Of a stretch of DNA of 64,000 bases, positions 16,301 through 24,877 are shown piece by piece. Source of the stretch: Tolypothrix sp. FACHB-123 (GTDB lineage Bacteria; Cyanobacteriota; Cyanobacteriia; Cyanobacteriales; Nostocaceae); NCBI RefSeq assembly GCF_014697075.1, contig NZ_JACJRE010000017.1, forward strand, positions 1-64,000, given 5' to 3'. The position numbers and the translations under genes are program-made. Position 1 is the first letter of the stretch. Each line of letters begins with the position of its first letter. Below the pieces are notes generated by a model. The model ran no database searches. It was not told where the DNA came from and saw only the letters and a program-made list of their open reading frames with translations.

Positions 16301-18734
16301 AGAGCGGTTTAATGTCCAACAATTCAAATCGACAATTCTGATTTTGTTTGGCGGCTTTATTCAACATCGCCAAGAAGCGCTGAAAGCAACCATACCATTG
16401 CTCAAAGCTGGGTTTGCTTCGGGGATGGAAACAGGAGACTTTTTACATGCTGGTTATAACGTTTGCTGTTACAGTTATGCAGGCTTTTGGAGTGGAACTG
16501 AACTCAACAGCTTGGAATCAGATATTGCTAGTTATAACGCTGCTTTAGGTCAAGTGAAGCAATATTCTGCTCAAACTTATGTAAATATTATGCGGCAAGC
16601 AGCAGAGAATTTCCGCGAAACCCAAACCCAACCTGATTGTTTGAGTGGCAATTTCTACGATGAAATAAAGCTAACCAAGCATCGCCAAGCTAATGAATTA
16701 ACGGTGATTGCTGAGGTTTATATCTATAAACTGTTACTAGCTTATGCTTTTGGTAATTACCAAGCTGCCCTAAATTATATTGACCAATGTCAGCAATATT
16801 TATTAGCTGTATCTGGGTTAATTTTTATCCCCATTTTCCATTTCTATGCAGCCTTAACCCATTTAGCAATATGTTCTAGTCATCCAGAAATTGAGTTAGA
16901 AGAAGTTATTAAGCAGGTACAAACCCATCAAAATCATCTTTATACATGGGCACAATCTGCGCCGATAAATTATCTACATAAATGGCATTTAGTAGAAGCA
17001 GAAATCCAAAATTTATTAGGTAACAAAGCCGCAGCCATTGAACATTACGATCGCGCAATTCAACTTGCCAAAGAAAACCAATACCTGCAAGAAGAAGCCC
17101 TGAGTTATGAACTGACAGCTAAATTTTACCTTAACTGGGGCAAAGAGATTGTCGCTCAAGCATATATGCAGCAAGCATACTACAGCTATGCCCACTGGGG
17201 AGCTAAAGCCAAAGTCGAGGATATGGAAATACGCTATTCCCAATTACTGCAACCGATTCTGCAACAGCAACGCATTCACCTTAATTATTCAGAAACCATT
17301 GCTTTGCGGGGAACTTCTTCATTAACGAGAACTTCTAGTACTGCGAGTACAAGTATTTCTGATATTCTCGATTTTTCCTCTGCTTTAAAAGCGGCTCAAG
17401 CTATTTCCAGTTCTTTGGAATTAGAGCAACTAATTACCAGTCTTACCCAGATTATTCTCCAAACATCGGGGGCGAAAAAAGCTGTACTGTTACTTCCTGA
17501 AGATGGTATTTGGCAAGTCCGCGCCATGACTTTGATGGAGGGCGATCGCATCCAAACTATTCTCAACAATCAAGCATTAAATAATTGTCCAGATATTCCC
17601 ATCAAAACGATTAATTATGTCAAAAATACTCAGCAGACATTGTTGATTAACAATTGCCAAACAAATATTCCGGGGATACTTGGGGAATATATGCAGCGAA
17701 CCAAACCCCAAAGTATTTTGTGTACGCCAATTATTAATCAAGGAAATTTGGTAGGAATTATTTACTTAGAAAATCAACTGACTCAAGGGGTATTTACGAG
17801 CGATCGCCTCGGCGTGATTAAACTGCTATCGTCTCAAGCGGCTATAGCTTTAGAAAATGCCAGACTATATAAACAAGCGCAACAAGCCCTACAAGATTTA
17901 CAACAGGCGCAATTAAAAATCGTTCAAAGTGAGAAAATGTCTGCACTGGGTAATTTAGTGGCTGGGGTAGCCCATGAAATGAATAATCCTTTGGGCTTTA
18001 TTGCTGCGACTCTCAAACAAGCTAAACCCACGATTGCTGATATTACCGCACACCTAAAACTCTATCAACAAAACTGTCCCAATCTCGGTGAGGAAATTCT
18101 CGCACATGCAGACGCCATCGACTTGGATTATACCTTAGAAGACTTACCGAAAATGATTGATTCGATGACAATGGCTTGCGATCGCCTGAAAAATATTAGT
18201 ACCAGTCTGCGTACCTTCTCGCGAGCCGATAAAGATTACAAAGTACCGTTTAATATTCATCAAGGTATCGATAGCACAATTTTAATTCTCAAACATCGCC
18301 TCAAAGCTAACGAACAACGTCCAGCGATTGAAGTTGTGACAAACTACGGCGATTTACCTGCTATTGAATGTTTTCCCGGACAATTAAATCAAGTATTTAT
18401 GAATATCTTGGCTAATGCGATTGATGCTTTAGAAGAAGCAAATCACGGGCGCAATTATCTGGAAATTCAAACCAATCCCAACAGGATTAGAATTAAAACT
18501 TCCCTAGAAGATTTACAAGTAAAAATTAGCATTATTGATAATGGTATCGGGATGGATGAAGTAGTCAAAGAACGAATTTTTGACCATTTATTTACTACCA
18601 AAGGAGTCGGTAAAGGTACGGGTTTAGGATTAGCGATCGCGCGGCAAATTATTACAGAAAAGCATGGTGGCACAATTGAGGTAAATTCTATTCTCGGTCA
18701 AGGTACAGAATTTGCAATTAGATTACCTATTTAA
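13344..18734 (+). CDS. HstK-type dual Ser/Thr and histidine kinase (1796 aa)
   Basis: Architecture: an N-terminal eukaryotic-type protein kinase (~10-275; lysine K40, catalytic H-K-D with D136, D-F-S at 155-157); a large AAA/STAND-like ATPase (P-loop 334-341, G-F-S-G-I-G-K-T; F-L-D-D-L-Q-W Walker B); a TPR-like helical region (~760-1310); a GAF domain (~1365-1515); and a class I histidine kinase (H box His1544, G-V-A-H-E-M-N-N-P; N, G1 and G2 boxes intact). This is the layout of cyanobacterial HstK proteins, which carry both kinase types in one chain. DFG is replaced by DFS, also seen in relatives. The ATG at 13344 is followed by a second ATG. It is paralogous to the truncated frame at 129-3272. 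The signal sensed is unknown. Confidence 0.9.
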   Translation: MMSTEICIPGYQIGEELYNGSRTEVYRGVREIDRKPVVIKLLKNAYPSFSELLQFRNQYTIAKNLNSPEIIQTYSLENYRNGYALVMEDFGGISLKDYFISLKAAHCQSLEEFLEIAIALCNTLDILYRARIIHKDIKPSNILINPQTKEVKLIDFSIASLLPRETQTLISPNVLEGTLAYISPEQTGRMNRGIDYRSDFYSLGVTFYELLTGKLPFKSHDPMELVHCHIAKTPEPFNSAIIPQVISDIVMKLMAKNAEDRYQSAFGIKFDLEKCLEQLKATGEIAQFAIAQKDVCDRFIIPDKLYGREREVAILLKAFERVSLGATEMMLVAGFSGIGKTAVVNEVHKPIVKQRGYFIKGKFDQFQRNIPFSAFVQAFQDLIGQLLTESDPQIQKWRSKILNVLGDNGQVIIEVIPQLEKIIGQQPPAPELTGIAAQNRFNLLFQKFTKIFTTVEHPLVIFLDDLQWADSASLNLMQLLMADTGHLLLIGAYRDNEVTPGHSLMLTLSEIAATSATINTITLAALSHLQINYLVADTLRCAEDLAWPLSQLVFQNTKGNPFFATQLLKSLYQDGLIEFNFDLSCWQCDIARLSQQVVTDDVVTFMVLQLQKLPQSTQDVLQLAACIGNSFDLATLAIVSLESEIETAASLWKALQEGLILPISDVYKFYQGEEQDNLAILNPDSSKELAKYRFLHDRVQQAAYSLIPDYQKQATHLKIGELLLQNTSKSQQEERLFDIVGHLNLGQNLIPLPERQALAELNLAAGYKAKNSTAYAGARVYLQTGIELLTVNCWQEQYELALNLYVAATEAAYLNADLEGMEHIALQVLQSARTILDKVKIYEIQIAAHTSQTRMLEAIAVGRNALSQLGVVLPIEPNEAEIGKALQNLTQQLAGKQIQELADLPVMTDATAQAAMQVLGMLFAPIFQGMPGLLPLVSSTMVSLSLQFGNPPASTVGYVLHGMVLCAFLGEVKAGYDFGQLALSLLERFNVQQFKSTILILFGGFIQHRQEALKATIPLLKAGFASGMETGDFLHAGYNVCCYSYAGFWSGTELNSLESDIASYNAALGQVKQYSAQTYVNIMRQAAENFRETQTQPDCLSGNFYDEIKLTKHRQANELTVIAEVYIYKLLLAYAFGNYQAALNYIDQCQQYLLAVSGLIFIPIFHFYAALTHLAICSSHPEIELEEVIKQVQTHQNHLYTWAQSAPINYLHKWHLVEAEIQNLLGNKAAAIEHYDRAIQLAKENQYLQEEALSYELTAKFYLNWGKEIVAQAYMQQAYYSYAHWGAKAKVEDMEIRYSQLLQPILQQQRIHLNYSETIALRGTSSLTRTSSTASTSISDILDFSSALKAAQAISSSLELEQLITSLTQIILQTSGAKKAVLLLPEDGIWQVRAMTLMEGDRIQTILNNQALNNCPDIPIKTINYVKNTQQTLLINNCQTNIPGILGEYMQRTKPQSILCTPIINQGNLVGIIYLENQLTQGVFTSDRLGVIKLLSSQAAIALENARLYKQAQQALQDLQQAQLKIVQSEKMSALGNLVAGVAHEMNNPLGFIAATLKQAKPTIADITAHLKLYQQNCPNLGEEILAHADAIDLDYTLEDLPKMIDSMTMACDRLKNISTSLRTFSRADKDYKVPFNIHQGIDSTILILKHRLKANEQRPAIEVVTNYGDLPAIECFPGQLNQVFMNILANAIDALEEANHGRNYLEIQTNPNRIRIKTSLEDLQVKISIIDNGIGMDEVVKERIFDHLFTTKGVGKGTGLGLAIARQIITEKHGGTIEVNSILGQGTEFAIRLPI

Positions 18735-18764
18735 GGGCATTGGGCATTGGGCATTGGGCATTGG
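18735..18764. repeat. GGGCATT heptamer tandem repeat
   Basis: About four copies of GGGCATT follow directly on the stop codon of the HstK-type gene. The same heptamer recurs near 30921, at 35831-35882 and at 52693-52749. Confidence 0.85.
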
Positions 18765-18767
18765 TGG

Positions 18768-18890
18768 TTCATCCCAGCCGACTTTTTAGCCAAGCTAGGC
18801 GTGACTGAACAGCAATTAAAAGATGCCTTAGGTGTTCCTCCCCGTCCCCCCGCTGAAGGCGATCGCCCAGAATCTTCTGCAAACAGGTAA
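18768..18890 (+). pseudogene. Orphan C-terminal coding fragment (~40 codons)
   Basis: Frame 18771-18890 reads D-F-L-A-K-L-G-V-T-E-Q-Q-L-K-D-A-L-G-V-P followed by a proline-rich tail and a stop. L-G-V-T-E-Q-Q-L-K-D-A-L-G is a motif I associate with C-termini of cyanobacterial secreted or hypothetical proteins. There is no start codon and the frame opens out of the GGGCATT repeat, so this looks like the tail of a gene whose body was lost. The family is not identified. Confidence 0.4.
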
Positions 18891-18939
18891 TACTAATTCA
18901 AATAATGTTTGCAACACATCAAGATATTCTAGAGGGCAA
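18889..18939. repeat. 51-bp dispersed repeat, copy 1
   Basis: AATACTAATTCAAATAATG through TTCTAGAGGGCAA; it matches 48783-48833 over 51 bp with about five differences. It is followed by GTCAACAGTCAACC heptamers (18946-18982). Confidence 0.75.
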
Positions 18940-18982
18940 TGCTGGCTGTCAACAGTCAACCGTCAACAGTCAACCGTCAACA

Positions 18983-19645
18983 CTAAAATTGATTAACTTT
19001 TGGTTTTGCCGTAATAGTACTGAGATAATAGTGCCAAAGTAGTCTAGTAGCTACCGCCCGCCAAGGTCGCCATTGTTGAGCGATCGCTTCGATTTGAGTG
19101 GGTGTGGGGCGGGTGGTGAAACCTTTGAGCTTTTGTAAAGCGATCGCAATTCCTAAATCGCCTTTGGGAAATACATCGGGACGTTGTAGCGCCATCAATA
19201 AATAAATATCTACTGTCCAGTCGCCAATACCTTTGATGCGCTTTAATTCGCTTCTAATTGTTATTTCTGTCATCGTTTCTAGCTTGGTTAAATCCAACTG
19301 TCCGTTGGTAATTGCTTGTGCTAATTCCCGACAATAAAGGATTTTTTGGCGACTAAATCCAATTCCTCTTAATTGCAGATCGTCCAGGAACAAAAAATTT
19401 TCTGGTATGAGTGGCTGAACAATGTCGCATAAACGGTTAAATACAGCCTTGGCTGCGGCTAAGGAAACTTGTTGTTCAAGAATAATTTGCAATAATGTCG
19501 CAAAACCTGCTTGTCTTTGCCAAAGAGGTGGCGGGCCAAATTTTGCTAAAATTTGCGCCAAATCACTATCAATATCAGCCAAAACCGTTAAAGCATGGGT
19601 AAGAGTTTCTGGCGTTAATGATTGTATTTCTGGTATTTGAGTCAC
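18983..19645 (-). CDS. AlkA-like HhH-GPD DNA glycosylase
   Basis: A base-excision-repair glycosylase of the 3-methyladenine glycosylase II (AlkA) family, which removes alkylated bases. The helix-hairpin-helix and GPD signature reads L-K-R-I-K-G-I-G-D-W-T-V-D-I-Y-L, with the catalytic Asp in the following helix region (W-T-V-D). The C-terminal W-R-P-W-R-A-V-A-T-R-L-L-W motif is typical. The start is the GTG at 19645 (220 aa) because AGGAG lies 7 bases upstream. A longer frame begins at a TTG inside the heptamer repeat and is not credible. The gene is transcribed opposite to its kinase neighbours. Confidence 0.85.
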   Translation of the reverse strand: MTQIPEIQSLTPETLTHALTVLADIDSDLAQILAKFGPPPLWQRQAGFATLLQIILEQQVSLAAAKAVFNRLCDIVQPLIPENFLFLDDLQLRGIGFSRQKILYCRELAQAITNGQLDLTKLETMTEITIRSELKRIKGIGDWTVDIYLLMALQRPDVFPKGDLGIAIALQKLKGFTTRPTPTQIEAIAQQWRPWRAVATRLLWHYYLSTITAKPKVNQF

Positions 19646-19652
19646 GTTGCTG

Positions 19653-19657
19653 CTCCT
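19653..19657 (-). promoter_or_regulatory. Ribosome-binding site deciding the AlkA-like start
   Basis: AGGAG on the minus strand, 7 bases before GTG at 19645. It selects this GTG over the TTG at 19735 in repeat sequence. Confidence 0.75.
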
Positions 19658-19930
19658 GAAGCGATCGCCCTCACTAGAAAAGTTATATTCTGCTTTTAAG
19701 TTACACAATCCATCCTCAAGGCTGTTAACAGTCAACCGTCAACCGTCAACCCCACATTTGGTAGAGTTAAAATTAAAAATTTCTTTTTTCGAGTTATCAT
19801 ATTTGACATATCCAAGTTGTCTGGATGGCAATTTATCAACAATAAGTCATCTCTAAATTCATCTAGTTGACAAATAATGGACAATTAGCAGATGATGAGA
19901 GCCTAGCTGTAGAAATATTCAGACTGACTT

Positions 19931-20048
19931 ATAGCGATCCTATTTCATTTGTGAAAAATATCGGTTTTGGCTGTTGACTGTTAACTGTCAACGGTGAACA
20001 GTCAATAACCCTACATGTAATATTTTACAAATCATTTAGGATTGCTAG
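19931..20048. mobile_element. ~120-bp palindromic element with heptamer core, copy A
   Basis: Outer ends ATAGCGATCCTATTTC and AAATCATTTAGGATTGCTA are inverted. Inside them TTTGTGAAAAATAT and ATATTTTACAAAT are inverted again, around a core of GTTGACTGTTAACTGTCAACGG heptamers. Related copies lie at 42971-43084 and, inverted, at 60163-60288. It is non-coding and MITE-like. It lies 95 bp upstream of the CBS-GAF hybrid kinase. Confidence 0.75.
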
Positions 20049-20143
20049 ATAAAGGCAGAAAACTCAAAAGTTAATACCTTTCTAGTTGATGAGACCTGTA
20101 TATTATGTACGGGTATCATCAAGCATAAACCCCTTGAGTATGA

Positions 20144-23100
20144 ATGTTTAACAGCACAACCTCTATCACTGCATCAAAACTAAAATCGGCTATTGTCCGC
20201 GAGCCATTGATAGTTAAATTAGATACCCTAGTTAGGGATGCGATCGCCCAAATGAGCGGTGTTCGGGCTGCTTGTGATGCGACAAAGCTTGATGAACTCC
20301 ATCTAGATGCTAGATCCAGTTGTGTATTGGTAGTTGACAACGGGCAATTGGTAGGCATCTTCACAGAACGGGATGTGGTGCGTTTATGTGCCCAGCAGCG
20401 TTATCTGGAAAATTTGACGATGGGGGATGTGATGATACATCCAGTCATCATCCTCAAAGAGTCTGAACTTACCGATTTCTTTTTTGCTATCAATTTGCTC
20501 CAGCAATATCACATTCGTCACCTCCCGATTCTAGACGACCAAGAGCAAATTGTGGGGTTAATCACCCATGAAAGTCTGCGTCATACCGCAAGTTCGGTGA
20601 ATCTCTTGCGATTGCGTTTGGCGTTTGAGGTGATGAGCCGGGAAGTGATTTGTGCTGCACCAAATAGTTCTATGCTAGCGATCGCGCAACTGATGACAGC
20701 CCATCGTGTCAGTTCTGTGGTGATTGTACAACTCGGTGGTAGTGCAGACACACCCCTCAAGATACCTGTAGGGATTGTCACCGAGCGAGATATGGTGCAA
20801 TTTCAAGCATTAGGCTTGAATCTGGAAACCTGTTTAGCTCAGACGGTGATGAGTACGCCAATTTTTACCGTCAAACCGGATGATTCCCTGTGGACTATAC
20901 AGCAGATTCTAGAGCAGCGCTTAATTCGGCGGTTGGCAGTCACAGGCGAGCAAGGGGAACTATTAGGGATTGTGACTCAAAGCAGTTTGCTGCAAGTCCT
21001 CAACCCCTTAGAACTCTATAAACTAGCAGATGTTTTACAACAGAAAGTAGTGCAGCTAGAGATAGAAAAGGTACAACTACTAGAAGCGCGTAACCTGGAA
21101 TTAGAGCAGCAAGTTGAAGTTCGGACAACAGCCCTCAAGACAAAAGCAGAACAGGCGCAACTAGTATCCGATATAGCCATGCAAATTCGCTCTTCTTTGA
21201 GTTTGCAAACTATTCTCGATACCACTGTAGAACAGCTGCGGCAATTATTAAGTTGCGATCGCGTCACGATTTTGCGCTTGGAAGCAGATGGACAAGTTAT
21301 CGTTGTGGCAGAATCTAGCAACTCTTCTGTTTCTACCTTGGGTAAACGAGTTGACGATAGCTGCTTTCAGCAAGACTATCAACAGCTTTATCAGCAGAGA
21401 CGGATTAGGGTAGTATCGGATATCTACAAGGTGGAAATGGCTGATTGCCACCGGGAAATGCTGATTAATCTGCAAATTCGTGCCAAAATTTTAATACCCT
21501 TGCTATGTGACGATCAACTTTGGGGTTTACTCAATGTTACCGAAAGCCAGCAACCCCGGCAGTGGCAACAATCAGAAATAGAACTGCTGCAAGCTTTATC
21601 GATACATATAGAAATTGCCCTGCACCAAGCCATTACTCACCAAAAATTACAGGAAGAACTGCGCGATCGCAAGCAAGCTGAATTAACACTGCAAAAATTA
21701 GTAAAAGGTACAGCCACAGTCACGGGAGAAGACTTTTTTCCCGTTTTAGTGCGTCATATTGCCGAAGCATTAAATGTTCCTTATGCTCTCGTCAACGAAC
21801 TAGTAGATGGCAAACTCCATACCTTAGCGTTATGGGAGAATGGAGCCTTACAGACAGAAATTTCCCACCATCCTGATTGCACTCCTTGTGAATATAGCCT
21901 GAAATACGGAGAATTTTACTGCGAACAGCAAGTACAAAAACACTTTCCTCACGATGTAGACTTGGCGAGAATGCAGGCAGATAGCTATCTGGGAATTGCT
22001 TTAACAAATGATGTCGGTAATGCTATTGGTAACCTTTGTATTATCGATTGCCAACCCTTAACTCCAGCTAAACGCACCCAAGCGATCGCCATTCTGCAAG
22101 TATTTGCCGCACGAGCCAGCGCAGAATTGCAACGCCAAGGGGCAATTGATGCTTTACATCGCTTAAACCAGGACTTGGAAGTTAGGGTAGAACAGCGGAC
22201 GCAAGAAATTAAAGCCAAAAAAGTAGAACTTCAGAAAATATCAGATCGCCTTAGTTTGGCGCTAAAATCAGGGGCAATTGGCTGTTGGGAGTGGGATATT
22301 GCCCAAAACAACATCCTCTGGGATGCGCAGATGTACAAAATGTATGGTGTCGCTCAACAACCTGATTTCCATTTAACCTATGATACTTGGGCAAATAGAC
22401 TACATCATGATGACCTCAAGCCTACGGAAAATCTGCTTCAGCAAACCCTTTTAGGACAAGCAGAATACGATACTGAGTTTCGTGTAGTACATCTTGATGG
22501 CAGCATCCACTATATTAAAGCCTACGGGGTAGTGGTGCGAGATGCCCAAGGTCATCCCCAAAAAATGATTGGAGTTCACTTTGACATTAGCGCTCGCAAA
22601 CGAGCAGAAATCTCCTTAAAAACTAGCGAAATCCGCTTCCGGCGGATGTTTGATTCCAATGTAGTGGGGATGATATTTACCAATTTTCAAGGAGAAGTAA
22701 TCGATGCCAACGATCGCTTTTTACAGATGGTAGGCTACACCAGAGAAGAACTCAATGCCGGGGCGGTGAATTGGCAAGCAATGACGCCAGCGGAACATTT
22801 CTCCACTGATTATGCCGCGATGAAGCATCTGATGGAACATGGCGAGATCAATCCTTGGGAAAAAGAATATTACCGTAAAAATGGCAGTCGGATTCCCGTA
22901 TTGATTGGCGCTGCAATGCTCCCAGATTCAGAACAGCAAACTATTTGTGTAGTAGTAGATATTAGCGAACAAAAAGCCGCACTTCGAGAGCGGGAAAAAG
23001 CCCAAGCCAGAATTGCCCTGCAACTGCGACGCCAGAAAACCTTAGGGGCGATGGTTGAACAAATTCGCCAGTCACTAGATATCAAAGAAATCCTCGCCAC

Positions 23101-24838
23101 AGTGACTCAGCAGGTAAAAGATTTATTCCACTGCGATCGCGTCATTGTGTTTCAACTATATGCAGATGGCAGAAGTCTGATTGCTGAAGAAGCCCTATCT
23201 CCTGAGTTTCCCAGCCTGAAACATCGCCACTGGGACAACGAAGTTTGGTCGCAAGAAATCTTAGATTATTACTGGCAAGGCAAACCCCGCATTGTCCCTG
23301 ATGTCATGGCAGATATGTGGACAGATTGCCTAGTAGAATATTCCCGCATAGGTCAAATTAAGTCAAAAATTGTCGCCCCCATCCTCCAAGAAGTGGGCGG
23401 ACAAAATCACCGTTGGGTTTCTCCTGCGGCTACCAACAAGCTGTGGGGAATTTTAGTTATTCATGCTTGCCAAGAAAAACGCATTTGGAAAGACTCAGAA
23501 GCCCAACTCTTACAACAAATTGCCAACCAATTAGCGATCGCTATTCAACAGGCGGGACTATTTGAGCAATTACAGCAAGAACTCGCGGAACGTCAGCAAG
23601 CCGAAGCCAACCTGACCGCAGCTAATCAAAAGCTAGCATTTTCTAATCAAGAACTCGCCCGCGCCACCCGCCTCAAAGATGAATTTTTAGCGAACATGAG
23701 CCACGAACTCCGCACCCCCCTAAACGCCATTCTGGGCATGACCGAAGGGCTACAAGATGAAGTTTTTGGCACGATCAACGAGCAACAACGCAAAGCCTTG
23801 GAAACAGTCGAGCGCAGCGGCTCCCATTTGCTGGAGTTAATCAACGATATCCTGGATCTCGCCAAAATCGAAGCCGGACAAATCGAATTAAATTGCACGC
23901 AAATTTCTATAAGCAATCTCTGCCAATCCAGTTTGGCATTTATTAAACAGCAAGCATTGCAAAAACGGATTCAGCTGGAAATTAAACTTCCGCCCAAACT
24001 ACCAGACTTAGTTGTAGATGAACGACGTATTCGTCAGGTATTAATTAACCTTCTGAACAATGCCGTCAAATTCACCCCAGAAGGAGGACAGATTACCCTA
24101 CAGGTTAACAAAATTACCTCAGACATAACTATTAGCCAGATTCCAGAGCCAAACTTCCTGCAAATTGCCGTGTGCGACACAGGTATTGGCATCTCTCCAG
24201 AAGATCTGCCAAAACTATTTACACCCTTTATCCAAATCGACAGCGCCTTAAATCGCCAATATGCAGGTACAGGTTTGGGGCTAGCATTAGTCAAGCGAAT
24301 TGTGGAACTCCACGGTGGTAGAGTCGGGCTAACCAGCGAACTGGGTGTAGGTAGTTGCTTCATTATCGAGCTACCTTATAATCCTGCTGCGCTCCTGGTA
24401 CCCGATCATTCAGCCGATATTCTTGAACCAGATTCCCCAACTTGTGACCTAGCCGTCAACCTGTGCCCGACAATCTTACTGGTAGAAGATAACGAAGCTA
24501 ATATCATGACAATTTCTAGCTACCTGAAAGCTAAAGGTTATTGTATTTTGTTGGCAGATAACGGACAAGACGCTATCGAGCAAGCGACAATCCACCAACC
24601 AGACTTGATTTTGATGGATATCCAAATGCCAGGAATAGATGGAATAGAAGCTATTAAAAAAATCCGCCAAAATCCTCAATTACTGGATATTCCCATTGTG
24701 GCACTCACAGCCTTAACAATGGCAGGCGATCGCGATCGCTGTCTAGCAGCCGGAGCCAACGATTACCTCAGTAAACCAGTAAAGCTCAAGCAATTAGCTA
24801 CCACGATTCAACAGCTGTTAAGCGAGCATGAATCATGA
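20144..24838 (+). CDS. CBS-GAF-PAS hybrid histidine kinase with a cyanobacteriochrome-like GAF
   Basis: 1564 aa, soluble. Order: four CBS motifs (~18-290; often bind adenine nucleotides), a coiled coil, GAF1 (~345-495), GAF2 (~510-680), two PAS domains (~700-945), GAF3 (~970-1135), a class I kinase (H box S-H-E-L-R-T-P, His1187; intact N, G1, G2) and a receiver (D1492, P-x-x-x). GAF1 carries D-C-H-R-E-M-L with Cys435-His436 at the position of the bilin-binding Cys-His of cyanobacteriochromes, inside matching flanks (D-D-S-C-F...R-I-R-V-V-S-D-I-Y...Q-L-W-G-L-L). GAF3 has Cys1062 followed by Leu. Bilin binding is inferred, and the usual D-W-S-G-E segment is not conserved. The gene ends 39 bp before a receiver-kinase gene, probably in the same transcript. 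Confidence 0.88.
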   Translation: MFNSTTSITASKLKSAIVREPLIVKLDTLVRDAIAQMSGVRAACDATKLDELHLDARSSCVLVVDNGQLVGIFTERDVVRLCAQQRYLENLTMGDVMIHPVIILKESELTDFFFAINLLQQYHIRHLPILDDQEQIVGLITHESLRHTASSVNLLRLRLAFEVMSREVICAAPNSSMLAIAQLMTAHRVSSVVIVQLGGSADTPLKIPVGIVTERDMVQFQALGLNLETCLAQTVMSTPIFTVKPDDSLWTIQQILEQRLIRRLAVTGEQGELLGIVTQSSLLQVLNPLELYKLADVLQQKVVQLEIEKVQLLEARNLELEQQVEVRTTALKTKAEQAQLVSDIAMQIRSSLSLQTILDTTVEQLRQLLSCDRVTILRLEADGQVIVVAESSNSSVSTLGKRVDDSCFQQDYQQLYQQRRIRVVSDIYKVEMADCHREMLINLQIRAKILIPLLCDDQLWGLLNVTESQQPRQWQQSEIELLQALSIHIEIALHQAITHQKLQEELRDRKQAELTLQKLVKGTATVTGEDFFPVLVRHIAEALNVPYALVNELVDGKLHTLALWENGALQTEISHHPDCTPCEYSLKYGEFYCEQQVQKHFPHDVDLARMQADSYLGIALTNDVGNAIGNLCIIDCQPLTPAKRTQAIAILQVFAARASAELQRQGAIDALHRLNQDLEVRVEQRTQEIKAKKVELQKISDRLSLALKSGAIGCWEWDIAQNNILWDAQMYKMYGVAQQPDFHLTYDTWANRLHHDDLKPTENLLQQTLLGQAEYDTEFRVVHLDGSIHYIKAYGVVVRDAQGHPQKMIGVHFDISARKRAEISLKTSEIRFRRMFDSNVVGMIFTNFQGEVIDANDRFLQMVGYTREELNAGAVNWQAMTPAEHFSTDYAAMKHLMEHGEINPWEKEYYRKNGSRIPVLIGAAMLPDSEQQTICVVVDISEQKAALREREKAQARIALQLRRQKTLGAMVEQIRQSLDIKEILATVTQQVKDLFHCDRVIVFQLYADGRSLIAEEALSPEFPSLKHRHWDNEVWSQEILDYYWQGKPRIVPDVMADMWTDCLVEYSRIGQIKSKIVAPILQEVGGQNHRWVSPAATNKLWGILVIHACQEKRIWKDSEAQLLQQIANQLAIAIQQAGLFEQLQQELAERQQAEANLTAANQKLAFSNQELARATRLKDEFLANMSHELRTPLNAILGMTEGLQDEVFGTINEQQRKALETVERSGSHLLELINDILDLAKIEAGQIELNCTQISISNLCQSSLAFIKQQALQKRIQLEIKLPPKLPDLVVDERRIRQVLINLLNNAVKFTPEGGQITLQVNKITSDITISQIPEPNFLQIAVCDTGIGISPEDLPKLFTPFIQIDSALNRQYAGTGLGLALVKRIVELHGGRVGLTSELGVGSCFIIELPYNPAALLVPDHSADILEPDSPTCDLAVNLCPTILLVEDNEANIMTISSYLKAKGYCILLADNGQDAIEQATIHQPDLILMDIQMPGIDGIEAIKKIRQNPQLLDIPIVALTALTMAGDRDRCLAAGANDYLSKPVKLKQLATTIQQLLSEHES

Positions 24839-24877
24839 ATTTTGAATTTTGAATTTTGAGTTTTAAATTATATTCCT

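Noticed and set aside
19646..19735. Longer N-terminus for the AlkA-like glycosylase
   Set aside because: It would start at a TTG inside heptamer repeats, while a GTG with AGGAG 7 bases upstream fits the family start.
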